Source of the DNA: Micromonospora cabrerizensis
Lineage (GTDB): Bacteria > Actinomycetota > Actinomycetes > Mycobacteriales > Micromonosporaceae
NCBI RefSeq assembly: GCF_022230955.1
Contig: NZ_JAKKFI010000101.1
Span: 1 to 64,000 of the forward strand
DNA: 64,000 nucleotides
Direction: 5' to 3'
A program made the position numbers and the translations under genes. Shown piece by piece: positions 49,940-58,118 of this stretch. The notes beneath the pieces were generated by a model. That model saw only the letters and a program-made list of their open reading frames with translations. It made no database searches and was not told the DNA's origin. Every line of letters begins with the position of its first letter. Positions within the stretch are counted from its first letter, which is position 1.

Positions 49940-50752
49940 TCAGCCCAACCCGAAGACCTTCTCCAGGTACGCCGCCACGCCGTCTTCGGTGTTCGCCGTC
50001 GTCACCTCGTCGGCGACCGCCAGGACGGCGCGGTGCGCGTTGGCGACCGCCACGCCCCGCCCAGCCCAGGTGAGCATCGGCACGTCGTTGGGCATGTCGC
50101 CGAAGGCCAGCACGTCGGCGGCGCTCACCCCGAGTCGATCGCAGTACCAGTCCAGGCCGGCCGCCTTGGTCACCCCGGCGGCGGAGATCTCCACCAGGCC
50201 GGAGGACGACGAGTGGGTGGCCTCGGCCAGCCCTGCCAACGCTGCCGTGATCAACTCGACGAACGCGTCCGGGTCCTGCTCGCCGGCCCGCGCCAGCAGC
50301 TTCACCGCCGGCACCGAGAGCAACTCCTCCGGCGTCTCGATCGGTCGGATCCCCTCGGGGTCGACGTCCCAGCGCAGCGGGTAGTGCGCCTCGTGTCGCA
50401 TCTCCCGGCTGTTGAGGATCTCGACGGCGAAGCTGATGCCGGGCACCTCGGCGCGAAGCCTCCGGGCCACCTCGGCCAGGTGCTGCGGTGCGAGCGGGTC
50501 AGCCCGCAGCACCTCGTCGGAGAACGGGTCGTAGACCACGGCCCCGTTGGCGCAGACGGCCGGCAGAGGCTCGGCCAGTTGGTCGTACACCATCTTGAGC
50601 CAGCGGACCGGACGGCCGGTGACCAGGACGACCGGCGTGCCTCGCGCGGAGATCCGCGCGAGCACGTCGGCGGTGCGTGGGCTGACGGTGTGGTCGTCGC
50701 GGATCAGCGTGCCGTCGATGTCGGTGGCGATCAGGCGGGGTGTCTCGTGCAT
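49940..50752 (-). CDS. HAD-superfamily Cof-type hydrolase
   Basis: 270 residues. HAD motifs: IATDIDGTLI (nucleophile Asp), VTGRP, a Lys in AGVTKAAGLDW and LAFGDMPNDVPML. The large cap between motifs I and III is the Cof type, acting on sugar phosphates or related substrates; the substrate is unknown. Its ATG overlaps the stop of the paralog by one base (TGATG), so they form a two-gene operon. Confidence 0.9.
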   Translation of the reverse strand: MHETPRLIATDIDGTLIRDDHTVSPRTADVLARISARGTPVVLVTGRPVRWLKMVYDQLAEPLPAVCANGAVVYDPFSDEVLRADPLAPQHLAEVARRLRAEVPGISFAVEILNSREMRHEAHYPLRWDVDPEGIRPIETPEELLSVPAVKLLARAGEQDPDAFVELITAALAGLAEATHSSSSGLVEISAAGVTKAAGLDWYCDRLGVSAADVLAFGDMPNDVPMLTWAGRGVAVANAHRAVLAVADEVTTANTEDGVAAYLEKVFGLG

Positions 50753-51573
50753 CACCGGGACAGTAGCCGGTCCAGGTACACCGCCACCCCGTCGTCGTCG
50801 TTGCGCAGGGTCACCTCGTCGGCGGCGGCCCGGACGTCGGGGTGCGCGTTGGCCACCGCGACCCGCGCCCAGCCGGCCCACTCGAACATCGGCAGGTCGT
50901 TGGGCATGTCACCGAAGACCAACACGTCGGCCGGGTCGACCCCGAGAGCCTGCGCCACCACGGCCAGCCCGCTCGCCTTGTCCACGCCGGGCGGGCAGAT
51001 CTCGATGAAGCCGAGCCCTGCCTGGGTGAGCGTCGCGACCTGCGGTCCGACGATCCGGCGAGCCACCGCCAGCAGCTCGTCCACGTGGTGGTCGGCGGTG
51101 CGGGCGAACGCCTTGATCACGTCGCAGGCGAGGCACTCGTCGCGGGTGCGCGCCTCGAAGCGGTCCTGGTAGGGCCAGCTCTCGTGGTAGTCGCCCCAGA
51201 GCGGGGCGTCGTGCTCGTCGGACGCCTCGACCATCACGGTCAGCGGGCCGACCTCCGCCTCCAGGTCGGCGAGGAGGCGGGCCAGCACCTCGGCCGGCAG
51301 CCGCTCGTCGCGGAGCACCACCGGGCCGGTCGGGTCGCTCTGGTCGACCACCCGTCCGCCGCCGGCCATCACCAGGAAGTCGGCGGCGCGGATGTCGTTG
51401 CGGGTCAACTCGGTCAGCCGAGGGCCGCGACCGGTCGCGCCGACCACCGGAATTCCGGCGGCCCGCACCCGGTCGAGCACCCCATGGGTGTACGCGGAGA
51501 CGGTCTCGTCGCTGCGGACCAGCGTCCCGTCGAGGTCGGTCGCGATCAGCTTGGGTAGTCCCGGGCGGGTCAT
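50752..51573 (-). CDS. HAD-superfamily Cof-type hydrolase (tandem paralog)
   Basis: 273 residues: LIATDLDGTLVRSDE, GATGRGPR, PGVDKASGLAVVA, VFGDMPNDLPMFEWAG. Same layout as the next gene, so the pair arose by duplication, but the cap regions differ clearly (YHESWPYQDRFEARTRDE here). ATG 51573 follows AGGAGG by 5-6 bases. Upstream, 51574-51776 shows no further gene. Confidence 0.9.
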   Translation of the reverse strand: MTRPGLPKLIATDLDGTLVRSDETVSAYTHGVLDRVRAAGIPVVGATGRGPRLTELTRNDIRAADFLVMAGGGRVVDQSDPTGPVVLRDERLPAEVLARLLADLEAEVGPLTVMVEASDEHDAPLWGDYHESWPYQDRFEARTRDECLACDVIKAFARTADHHVDELLAVARRIVGPQVATLTQAGLGFIEICPPGVDKASGLAVVAQALGVDPADVLVFGDMPNDLPMFEWAGWARVAVANAHPDVRAAADEVTLRNDDDGVAVYLDRLLSR

Positions 51574-51776
51574 CGTTCCTCCTTCGCCCGCCGCCGTCGC
51601 AGCCTGCCGTGCGGTCGGAAAAGCCGAGGCCCGGCGTGACGGCGGGCAGCAACCGTACCTCGCGGAACCGGTCGCATCCATGGCTTCCCGGCGAATCGGA
51701 CGCCAACGAGCGGCACACCTTCGGTGTCCGTCGACCGCAGCGCGACGAGGACCCCGGTCGACCGGATCCGCGCAGC

Positions 51777-52511
51777 TCAGGACGAGGTGTCGGGGCGCGC
51801 GAACGGCGCGGCGGGGGTGACCGTCAGGTCGACCGGTGCGGGCAGGCCGTCCTCCTGCACCGGGTCGCGGTCCTTGCGACGGCGCCAGGCACGGGCCGGG
51901 GCGTCCCCGGGCCGGTCGTCGTCCTCCGGCGTCCCAACCGGCGCGGCCGGGGCCAGCCGCAGGGCCGCGCCGAACAGCACGCAGGCGGCGAAGGCCATGA
52001 TCAGACCGCGGCCGTACTCGGCCCGGAAGCCGTCCTGCGCCGAGTAGAGGAAGGTCCGCTGACCGGAATCGTTGAGGGTGGCCGCGGCGGCGACCAGCAA
52101 CGCCAGCAGGGCACCGGCCAGCGTGAGGCCCGCCAGCCGGGCATTCGACCGCACGGCCGCCGTGCCGCGCAGCGCCAGCACCACGGTGCAGACCAGGGCG
52201 AGGAGCCCGACCAGGTAGCCGACGCCGAAACCGCCGATCTCGGACACCCCGGCAGGCACCTCGATCGTGGTGTTCCCCTCGGGCCCGCCGTTCGGCAGGC
52301 TCATCACCAGCCACTCACCGACCATCGAGGCGACCCCTGCCACCGCGCCCAGACCGGCGAGCAGCAGAGGCAGCCGAGGGTCCTGGGTGAGCCCGGCCAG
52401 GGACCGACCGAACCGGCGGCGCGGGGCCGAGCCGTCGTCGCCACCCCACTCGATCACGGCCAGGCCGTCGGAGCGGTCGCCCTGCCGTGGGATGGGAATC
52501 TCCTCGGACAT
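51777..52511 (-). CDS. Hypothetical four-span membrane protein
   Basis: 244 residues. Hydrophobic segments: LPLLLAGLGAVAGVASMVG, VGYLVGLLALVCTVVLAL, LAGLTLAGALLALLVAAAA and GLIMAFAACVLFGAALRL, with an outside loop between the first two. N- and C-termini are polar and probably cytoplasmic. I recognise no family. The ATG at 52511 has an AAGGA-type site upstream. Divergent from osmC. Confidence 0.75.
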   Translation of the reverse strand: MSEEIPIPRQGDRSDGLAVIEWGGDDGSAPRRRFGRSLAGLTQDPRLPLLLAGLGAVAGVASMVGEWLVMSLPNGGPEGNTTIEVPAGVSEIGGFGVGYLVGLLALVCTVVLALRGTAAVRSNARLAGLTLAGALLALLVAAAATLNDSGQRTFLYSAQDGFRAEYGRGLIMAFAACVLFGAALRLAPAAPVGTPEDDDRPGDAPARAWRRRKDRDPVQEDGLPAPVDLTVTPAAPFARPDTSS

Positions 52512-52630
52512 CGGTCATCCTTCCGCCCGGTCACGGACCTGGATCGCATCATGGCACAGCCAGCTGTGCGTGACGGGGATCGCAGGGCGGGCGTCCGTGC
52601 CGGTCGGTCGCTCGGAGGTCACCTTTCCGC

Positions 52631-52636
52631 TAGCGT
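52631..52636 (+). promoter_or_regulatory. -10 box TAGCGT of leaderless osmC-family gene
   Basis: TAGCGT is 7 bases before the ATG at 52644; no ribosome binding site. Confidence 0.6.
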
Positions 52637-52643
52637 TCTCCCC

Positions 52644-53075
52644 ATGCCTATCCGTACCGCTTCAGCACAATGGCAGGGCAATCTCACCGAGGGTGCCGGC
52701 ACCGTCCGCACCGGTAAGGGTGGCCTGTCCGGCAACTACTCCTTCAAGTCGCGCTTCGAGGAGGGTGAGGGCACCAACCCCGAGGAGCTGATCGCCGCCG
52801 CGCACGCCGGCTGCTTCTCGATGGCGTTCTCGAAGGCCCTCGCCGACGCGGGTTCGACGGCGACCTCGGTCGAGACCACCGCCAAGGTCCACCTGGACAA
52901 GACCGACGCCGGGATGACCGTGACCCGGATCGACCTGGAGACCGTCGGCCAGGTCCCGGGCATCGACGACGCGGAGTTCCAGAAGCTCGCCGAGGCCGCC
53001 AAGGCCAACTGCCCCATCTCGCGCCTGCTCTCGCCCGGCGCCGAGATCACCCTCAGCGCCCGCCTGGCTTCCTGA
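52644..53075 (+). CDS. osmC: OsmC-family hydroperoxide reductase
   Basis: 143 residues. The two redox cysteines are in AHAGCFSMAFS and KANCPISRLLS, at the usual OsmC positions, with TNPEELIAAAH before the first. The enzyme reduces organic hydroperoxides and is induced by osmotic or oxidative stress. The frame is open far upstream as a shadow. A hairpin at 53101-53146 follows. Confidence 0.93.
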   Translation: MPIRTASAQWQGNLTEGAGTVRTGKGGLSGNYSFKSRFEEGEGTNPEELIAAAHAGCFSMAFSKALADAGSTATSVETTAKVHLDKTDAGMTVTRIDLETVGQVPGIDDAEFQKLAEAAKANCPISRLLSPGAEITLSARLAS

Positions 53076-53100
53076 GCCGGTCGACCCACGAACCGCTCGA

Positions 53101-53146
53101 CCACGGAGAGAGTCCTCGCCCACCTCGGGAATCACTCTCTCCGTGG
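53101..53146 (+). terminator. Hairpin downstream of osmC
   Basis: CCACGGAGAGAGT (53101-53113) is perfectly complementary to 53134-53146; the 20-base centre can pair weakly. It lies 25 bases after the osmC stop and before the next gene on the same strand. Confidence 0.65.
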
Positions 53147-53216
53147 ACCCGCGGGCCCGGTGCGGTGCCCCAACTGACCGGGCCTCACGCACCCCGCATC
53201 GGGCACAATGGGTGAG

Positions 53217-53570
53217 GTGCCGGTGGAGATGACCCGTGAGCGCTTCGAGGAACTCGTCGGCGATGCCCTCGACGAGGTGCCCGAGGAACTGCTCGGCCTG
53301 ATGAACAACGTGGTGATCCTGGTCGAGGACGACCCGCCGCCGGGTGAGGCCGACCTGCTCGGTCTCTACGAGGGCCATGCCCTCACCAGCCGCGGCTGGG
53401 ACTACTCAGGCGTCCTTCCGGACCGGATCTTCATCTACCGACACCCGATCCTGCGGATCTGCGACAACGACGACGACGTCGTCGACGAGGTGGCGGTGAC
53501 CGTCGTGCACGAGATCGCCCACCACTTCGGCATCGACGACGAGCGGCTGCACGCGCTGGGCTGGGGCTGA
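53217..53570 (+). CDS. Metallopeptidase-family protein (zincin-like)
   Basis: 117 residues with HEIAHHFGIDDERLHALGW near the C-terminus, an HExxH zinc site with a downstream acid. RFEELVGDALDEVPEEL near the start and the aspartate-rich centre match the small DUF1025-type zincin family of actinobacteria. Physiological substrate unknown. The GTG at 53217 is 7 bases after CACAAT; an ATG at 53208 overlaps that hexamer. Confidence 0.88.
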   Translation: MPVEMTRERFEELVGDALDEVPEELLGLMNNVVILVEDDPPPGEADLLGLYEGHALTSRGWDYSGVLPDRIFIYRHPILRICDNDDDVVDEVAVTVVHEIAHHFGIDDERLHALGWG

Positions 53571-53681
53571 GCGTCACCGGTCAGCGGCAGCCCGACCCGC
53601 CACACGGCCGATGTCCCGTGGTTGCCCGGGTCGCCTACCTTCGGTGCAGCGACCGCAACCCCTGTCAGGAGGCACCCTTTC

Positions 53682-54404
53682 ATGCGCAGCGAGCTGTTCT
53701 CCTCGGAGAACCTGGAAAAGGAGTCCGCACAGCCCGGCATGCGGCTGCAGAACTCCAAGATGTTGAAGATCGAGCTCAACGGTGAGGCGATGGCCCGGGT
53801 CGGGTCGATGGTCGCCTACCAGGGAAATGTGCAGTTCCAGGCGTTGGGCTCGGGTGGGCTCGGCAAGTTTCTCAAGCAGAAGCTCACCGGCGAGGGCGTC
53901 CCGCTGATGAAGGTCTCCGGCCAGGGTGACGTCTTCCTCGCCGAGCTGGCCAAGGACGTGCACATCATCGACCTGGAGCCGGGCGACGCCCTCTCCATCA
54001 ACGGCTCCAGCGTGCTCGCCTTCGACTCTTCCCTCCAGTACGACATCCGGATGGTCGGCGGCGCCGGGATGGCCTCCTCGTCCGGCCTGTTCAACTGCGT
54101 GTTCAGCGGCCACGGCCGGATCGCCATCACCACCAAGGGCACGCCCGTCGTGCTCAACGTGGACGCGCCGACGTACGTCGACCCGCAGGCCGCGGTCTGC
54201 TGGTCGGCCAACCTCCAGACCGGCTACCACCGCGCCGAGCAGATGGGCCTCGGCACACTGCTGGGCCGACGCACCGGTGAGTCGTTCACGATGAGCTTCG
54301 CCGGCCAGGGCTTCGTGGTGGTGCAGCCGTCCGAGGAGCCGCCGGTCATGGGCAGCGGTCAGCAGCAGCAGGAGGGTGGTCTGCTCGGCGGTCTGCTGAG
54401 CTGA
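53682..54404 (+). CDS. AIM24-family protein
   Basis: 240 residues. VGSMVAYQGNVQFQ, GQGDVFLAELAKDVHIIDLE, MVGGAGMASSSGLFNCVFSGHGRIAI and the beta-rich repeats fit the AIM24/TRAP-like domain. Function is not known in bacteria; the yeast relative is a mitochondrial inner-membrane factor. A Gln/Gly-rich tail ends LLGGLLS. ATG 53682 has AGGAGG 9 bases upstream. Convergent with pheA. Confidence 0.88.
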   Translation: MRSELFSSENLEKESAQPGMRLQNSKMLKIELNGEAMARVGSMVAYQGNVQFQALGSGGLGKFLKQKLTGEGVPLMKVSGQGDVFLAELAKDVHIIDLEPGDALSINGSSVLAFDSSLQYDIRMVGGAGMASSSGLFNCVFSGHGRIAITTKGTPVVLNVDAPTYVDPQAAVCWSANLQTGYHRAEQMGLGTLLGRRTGESFTMSFAGQGFVVVQPSEEPPVMGSGQQQQEGGLLGGLLS

Positions 54405-54448
54405 CCGCAGCGGCGCGGGCGCTCCCGGATACGGGAGCGCCCGGTCAG
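54401..54448. terminator. Bidirectional hairpin between AIM24 and pheA genes
   Basis: GGGCGCTCCC (54417-54426), loop GGATAC, GGGAGCGCCC (54433-54442); CTGACCG and CGGTCAG at the edges can extend the stem. It overlaps both stop codons. Confidence 0.85.
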
Positions 54449-55401
54449 GTCAACTCGCCGGTGCGCAGTCGAGCCAGCCAGGCCGCCGCGTCGGCGTAGT
54501 CGACGTCGGAGAGGCCGGCCGGTGCGGGCACCGGCCGCTCGCCCGCCGCCTCGGCCCACCGGTGCCGGGGGTACGAGCCCAGGAAGCGGACGTCGGCGCA
54601 GACCCGCCGCAGCCCCTGCAACGCCTCGCCCAGGCGTACGTCGGCCACGTGCCCGGTGCAGTCCAGGAAGAAGACGTACCGGCCCAGCGCCTCCCCGGTC
54701 GGGCGGGACTCGATGCGGGTCAGGTTGACCCCGCGGACGGCTAGCTCCATCAGCACCGACAGCAGCGCGCCGACCCGGTCGTGGGCGATGTAGACCGCGA
54801 GCGAGGTGAGGTCGTCGCCGGTCGGCGGCGGAGGCGGCCCGGGACGGGACACCAGCACGAACCGGGTCACCGCGTCGGGATGATCCGCGATCTTGTCGGC
54901 GAGTATCGCGAGCCGGTGCCGGGTCGCCCCGATCGGCGCGCAGATCGCCGCGTCGTACTCACCGGCACCGGCACCGGCGGCAGCGGCGCCATTGGAGAGC
55001 ACGTCGACCACGGCGCTGTCGGGCAGGTGGTCGCGCAGCCAGCCCCGACACTGGGTGGACGCCTGCGGGTGGGCCGCCACCGTCCGGATCGAGGTCAGCG
55101 AGGTGCCGGGTCGGGCGCCGAGCACGAACTCCACCGGCAGGATCACCTCCCGGGTGATCACCAGTGGCTCGCCCTCGGCCATCTCGTCCAGCGTGACGCC
55201 CACCGCGCCGCCGATCGAGTTTTCCAGCGGCACCAGCGCGGCATCGGCGTCGGAGTCACGGACGCTGTCCAGCGCCTCGCCGACGCTGCGGGCGGGCGTA
55301 CGGGTGCCGCGTTCGGCGGCGGGGACGGAACGCAGGGCCTGCTCGGCGAAGGTGCCCTCCGGCCCGAGGTAGACGAAACGTGTCGGCGGTGTTCCCGGCA
55401 T
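54445..55401 (-). CDS. pheA: Prephenate dehydratase
   Basis: 318 residues. The catalytic domain (FVYLGPEGTFAEQAL ... VPLENSIGGAVGVTLD ... VTRFVLVSRP) is followed by a regulatory ACT domain (HDRVGALLSVLMELAVRGVNLTRIESRPT), so it is probably inhibited by phenylalanine. It converts prephenate to phenylpyruvate. The ATG at 55401 is 7 bases after TAGGCT and the frame upstream is a shadow. Confidence 0.95.
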   Translation of the reverse strand: MPGTPPTRFVYLGPEGTFAEQALRSVPAAERGTRTPARSVGEALDSVRDSDADAALVPLENSIGGAVGVTLDEMAEGEPLVITREVILPVEFVLGARPGTSLTSIRTVAAHPQASTQCRGWLRDHLPDSAVVDVLSNGAAAAGAGAGEYDAAICAPIGATRHRLAILADKIADHPDAVTRFVLVSRPGPPPPPTGDDLTSLAVYIAHDRVGALLSVLMELAVRGVNLTRIESRPTGEALGRYVFFLDCTGHVADVRLGEALQGLRRVCADVRFLGSYPRHRWAEAAGERPVPAPAGLSDVDYADAAAWLARLRTGELT

Positions 55402-55408
55402 GCCGATC

Positions 55409-55414
55409 AGCCTA
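55409..55414 (-). promoter_or_regulatory. -10 box TAGGCT of leaderless pheA promoter
   Basis: TAGGCT on the minus strand is 7 bases before the pheA ATG and includes the TAG stop codon of the upstream gene. Confidence 0.6.
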
Positions 55415-56038
55415 CGCACCCGGCCTGGCGGCCGGACCGGCCTCACAGGCGAGGGCGCGGATCCCGGCGGGGCCGGTGGCGCGTACCTCGATGGTGCAGA
55501 CGTCGGTGCCGGCCGTGACCAGCGTCGGTGCGGTGGGCTGGCCCCGGGTGACCACCTGGAGTTCCTCGTGCCCGGTCACGTTCAGCACGGTGAACTGCCA
55601 GTCAGCGGCGCAGAGTGGGCCGGTGCGGACCTGGACCCGGACGTTGGCCGGGAGGACTCCGGCCCGGCCGCGCAACAGCTGCACCACCCGCTGCCCGGTC
55701 GGCCCGTTGCGGCAGGCGGTCGCGACCAGCCCGGGATCGGCGGTGGGCGTGAGGGCGACGGACGGCGGTGCGGTTGCCTGCGGGGTGGCGGGAGCGGTGC
55801 TCGCGCCAGGTGGTGTCGGGGCCGCGGTGCGGGTGGGCAGGGCGGTCGGCTCCCTCAGCTCGGGTGGGGCGCCACAGCCGGCCAGCACCGTGACGACGAA
55901 CACCGCGAGTGCGACCGGCAGGCCCCGGGCGCCAATCCGCGCGGGGACGCGACCGGTCGACCGGCCACGGGTCGCCGGTGAGATGTGGGTCGTCGCCCGC
56001 GATGGGGGAGACGCGGTGTGGGGTGGGGTGAACGGCAC
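55412..56038 (-). CDS. Hypothetical secreted lipoprotein
   Basis: 208 residues. A basic N-terminal stretch of about 38 residues precedes a hydrophobic core and lipobox (LPVALAVFVVTVLAGCG), so it is probably a lipoprotein with an unusually long n-region, or the true start lies later. A Pro/Thr/Ala linker and a globular domain with three cysteines (ATACRN, GPLCAADW, DVCTIEV) follow. No family recognised. The annotated GTG at 56038 is uncertain. Confidence 0.65.
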   Translation of the reverse strand: MPFTPPHTASPPSRATTHISPATRGRSTGRVPARIGARGLPVALAVFVVTVLAGCGAPPELREPTALPTRTAAPTPPGASTAPATPQATAPPSVALTPTADPGLVATACRNGPTGQRVVQLLRGRAGVLPANVRVQVRTGPLCAADWQFTVLNVTGHEELQVVTRGQPTAPTLVTAGTDVCTIEVRATGPAGIRALACEAGPAARPGA

Positions 56039-56122
56039 GGGCCGATCCTCGGGACATCGAAGAATTCGTCGCGGCCGGGGTGGCCGAGCCCATCGTAGGG
56101 CGAGCGGCCGATGTGGTGAAGT

Positions 56123-56512
56123 TCAGCCGGAGAAGCGGTGCCCCGCGCGCTGTAGGGCGGCCGTGCCCTCGGTCAGCCGGACGGCCGGCACCAGCAGATA
56201 GTCGGTGTCGAAGGTGGAGAACGTGACCACGCTGACCCGTGCCTCGGCCAGCGGGTCGACCAGCGCGGCCAGGCTGCCGGTGGCGGCCATCCCCACCGGG
56301 GCGGTGACCCGCAGACAGCGCCACACGGTTTCCACCACGGCCTGTGCGGGAGCCCGGTCGGTCGGGCAGATCACGGAGATCCCGTCGGAGGTCCAGCTCA
56401 CCGTGACCACGTCGGTGTCGCGAAGCCCGCTGGACATCGCGTACGGCAGGGTGGTGCCGGCGGCCAGGCGGCACACGGCGTAGTCCCCCGGCAGCAGCGC
56501 GATATCGAGCAT
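56123..56512 (-). CDS. ACT-domain amino-acid-sensing protein
   Basis: 129 residues: LPGDYAVCRL ... VTVSWTSDGISVICPTDRAP ... MAATGSLAALVDPLAEARVSVVTFSTFDTDYLLVP. The GLAALVDPLA...V..FSTFDTDY..V pattern is that of paired ACT (CASTOR-like) proteins that bind amino acids. Regulated partner unknown; pheA and an unrelated lipoprotein are downstream on the same strand. ATG 56512 is 6 bases after TAGGGT. Confidence 0.8.
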   Translation of the reverse strand: MLDIALLPGDYAVCRLAAGTTLPYAMSSGLRDTDVVTVSWTSDGISVICPTDRAPAQAVVETVWRCLRVTAPVGMAATGSLAALVDPLAEARVSVVTFSTFDTDYLLVPAVRLTEGTAALQRAGHRFSG

Positions 56513-56518
56513 GAGGGC

Positions 56519-56524
56519 ACCCTA
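56519..56524 (-). promoter_or_regulatory. -10 box TAGGGT of leaderless ACT-domain gene
   Basis: TAGGGT on the minus strand is 6 bases before the ATG at 56512. Confidence 0.55.
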
Positions 56525-56587
56525 CGGCCTGCGTGCGGGCTCACCTAAGCAACGCCGCGTGCGGTGTGGAACACACTCCGCCGCAGG

Positions 56588-57046
56588 TCAAACCTCGGAG
56601 AAGAAGGTGAGCGAGCCGGCGACGGTGCCGTCGGTGAGCACCGGAGTGGAGATCGCGTCGACGGTCGCGTCGGAGCTGCTGGCCGATGCGGCCTGCACCC
56701 GGAGCAACCCTCGGGCGAGTCGGCCGGAGGAGAGCGCCAGCAGGGGTGGGATCTTGTCGGCCTCGGCCTCGGTCAGCTCGCCCCGGTTGGCGGTGAAGTC
56801 GAGCAGGCGCAGCCCGCCGTCGAGCAGCGGTCGCCCGATCAGAGCGTCGGGCTCACCCAGGCAGAGCAGCTCGCAGCCGGACGTGGAGATCGCCACCACC
56901 CTCGTGTCGGCGTCGATCAGCAGGCACGGCTCGTCGGCCCGGGACACTGTCGAGGACCATTGGCCGACATTGTCGGACTCCGGCTCTGTCGAGGCCCGTG
57001 CCGCCGGCACGAACGCTTCCGAGAGCGAAAGTTCGACGTGGGCCAC
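56588..57046 (-). CDS. PAS-like single-domain protein
   Basis: 152 residues. CLLIDADTRVVAISTSGCELLCLGEPDALIGRPLLDG resembles the first half of a PAS domain; the C-terminal ATVDAISTPVLTDGTVAGSLTFF would be the last strands. No kinase or output domain is attached, so it may sense a ligand or bind a partner. The GTG at 57046 has a perfect AGGAGG 4 bases upstream and is preferred over an open upstream extension. Confidence 0.75.
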   Translation of the reverse strand: MAHVELSLSEAFVPAARASTEPESDNVGQWSSTVSRADEPCLLIDADTRVVAISTSGCELLCLGEPDALIGRPLLDGGLRLLDFTANRGELTEAEADKIPPLLALSSGRLARGLLRVQAASASSSDATVDAISTPVLTDGTVAGSLTFFSEV

Positions 57047-57216
57047 CGCGCCTCCTATGTGCACCGATCGACTGTCCACGCTAGCGGGTCGCCGACGAAT
57101 CACCGAGCGCACCGGGTCACCCGGGCCGCACAGCCTGAACCGAGGCGGCCGGTGACGGCGCGGGAAGCCGGTGAGGTGGACGGGGGGACCGGAGCCGCGT
57201 GGCGTCGCCGGTGACG

Positions 57217-57954
57217 TTACCGGCGACTGGCCGGCTTGTCAGCGGCCGTTCGGCCCTCGTCATACCACCGGTAGTCGGCCGTTGGACGGTACGTGCCGTT
57301 CAGCCAGGTGCCAGGGTGCTGTGCGACCCGGGACAGCTTCTCGGCGGTGGCAGGGCTGATCCGACTGCCACCAGCCACGAGAAGCCGATCCAGCTCGCGG
57401 TGGGTGGCCATCAGACAGTCCTTCGGAAGGCCGTAGACACTGATCACGCCGGAGCCGACGAAGGTCAGCACCGGCGTCACCGGAACGGGCAGCCCCACCG
57501 CGTCGGAGAGGGCCTTGCTGGCCCGCTTGGCGTCCCGGCGGGACTCGGCCACGTACGGCGGTCGCTTACCGTTGATCTGCACCACGTCCCCGGCGACGAG
57601 CACTCTGGCCCGGCCGTGGTCGGCGATGGTCACGGCGAAGAGGCCGCTCGGCCCGATGGCGAGGAACCCGGCGCGCTCGTCCTGACCGCGGTCGAGGACG
57701 TCTGTCACGTCGGTGCGCGGCCACTCGATCACGTGCCAGGCGGGCCCGAGGTGATCGAGTTGGCCCAGCGCCCGTGCCCCGGCCGCCTCGAGGCGGCGCG
57801 CGCCCCGCTCGGCCCGACGGCGGCGGGCCCACTCGAGCGGTGTCGGACGGACTGGTTCGAGAACCCCCGTCGACTCGGCGCGGGGGTGTGGCACCGCGAC
57901 GGGCGGCAGTGCCCGAGCGGACGGTACGGCTCGTCGTGCGGGAAAGACAGTCAT
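57217..57954 (-). CDS. NERD-like (nuclease-related) domain protein
   Basis: 245 residues. A charged N-terminal region of 60 residues is followed by AERGARRLEAAGARALGQLDHLGPAWHVIEW, GPSGLFAVTIADHGRARVLVAGDVVQING and SRRDAKRASKAL, which follow the NERD pattern, where an acid-rich core is related to restriction-type nucleases. The catalytic acids are not obvious, so activity is open. The ATG at 57954 has GGAGG 6 bases upstream. Confidence 0.65.
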   Translation of the reverse strand: MTVFPARRAVPSARALPPVAVPHPRAESTGVLEPVRPTPLEWARRRRAERGARRLEAAGARALGQLDHLGPAWHVIEWPRTDVTDVLDRGQDERAGFLAIGPSGLFAVTIADHGRARVLVAGDVVQINGKRPPYVAESRRDAKRASKALSDAVGLPVPVTPVLTFVGSGVISVYGLPKDCLMATHRELDRLLVAGGSRISPATAEKLSRVAQHPGTWLNGTYRPTADYRWYDEGRTAADKPASRR

Positions 57955-58045
57955 CGTCGACCTCCGGCAAAAGGTCCCTCGAAGTTATGTCCCCACTACC
58001 CTACGTTGCCACTACCGGGGTTCGGCAAGCCGGAGCGCCGGAGTG

Positions 58046-58076
58046 ACTGTGGATGAATGCCATATTCATCCACAGT
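58046..58076. promoter_or_regulatory. Perfect 13-base-arm palindrome upstream of arcA; possible ArgR operator or paired DnaA boxes
   Basis: ACTGTGGATGAAT (58046-58058), GCCAT, ATTCATCCACAGT (58064-58076). The centre TGAAT-5-ATTCA is close to the ArgR box of many bacteria (TGAAT-4-ATTCA) and lies before an arginine deiminase gene. The outer parts TGTGGATGA and TCATCCACA are each one base from a DnaA box. Binding is not known. Confidence 0.5.
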
Positions 58077-58106
58077 TCTTTTCTCGGATGCCGCCAAACC
58101 CTGCCC

Positions 58107-58112
58107 TACGCT
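58107..58112 (+). promoter_or_regulatory. -10 box TACGCT of leaderless arcA promoter
   Basis: TACGCT is 6 bases before the GTG at 58119. The palindrome at 58046-58076 ends 30 bases upstream, over the -35 region, where a repressor could block RNA polymerase. Confidence 0.6.
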
Positions 58113-58118
58113 GCGGGA

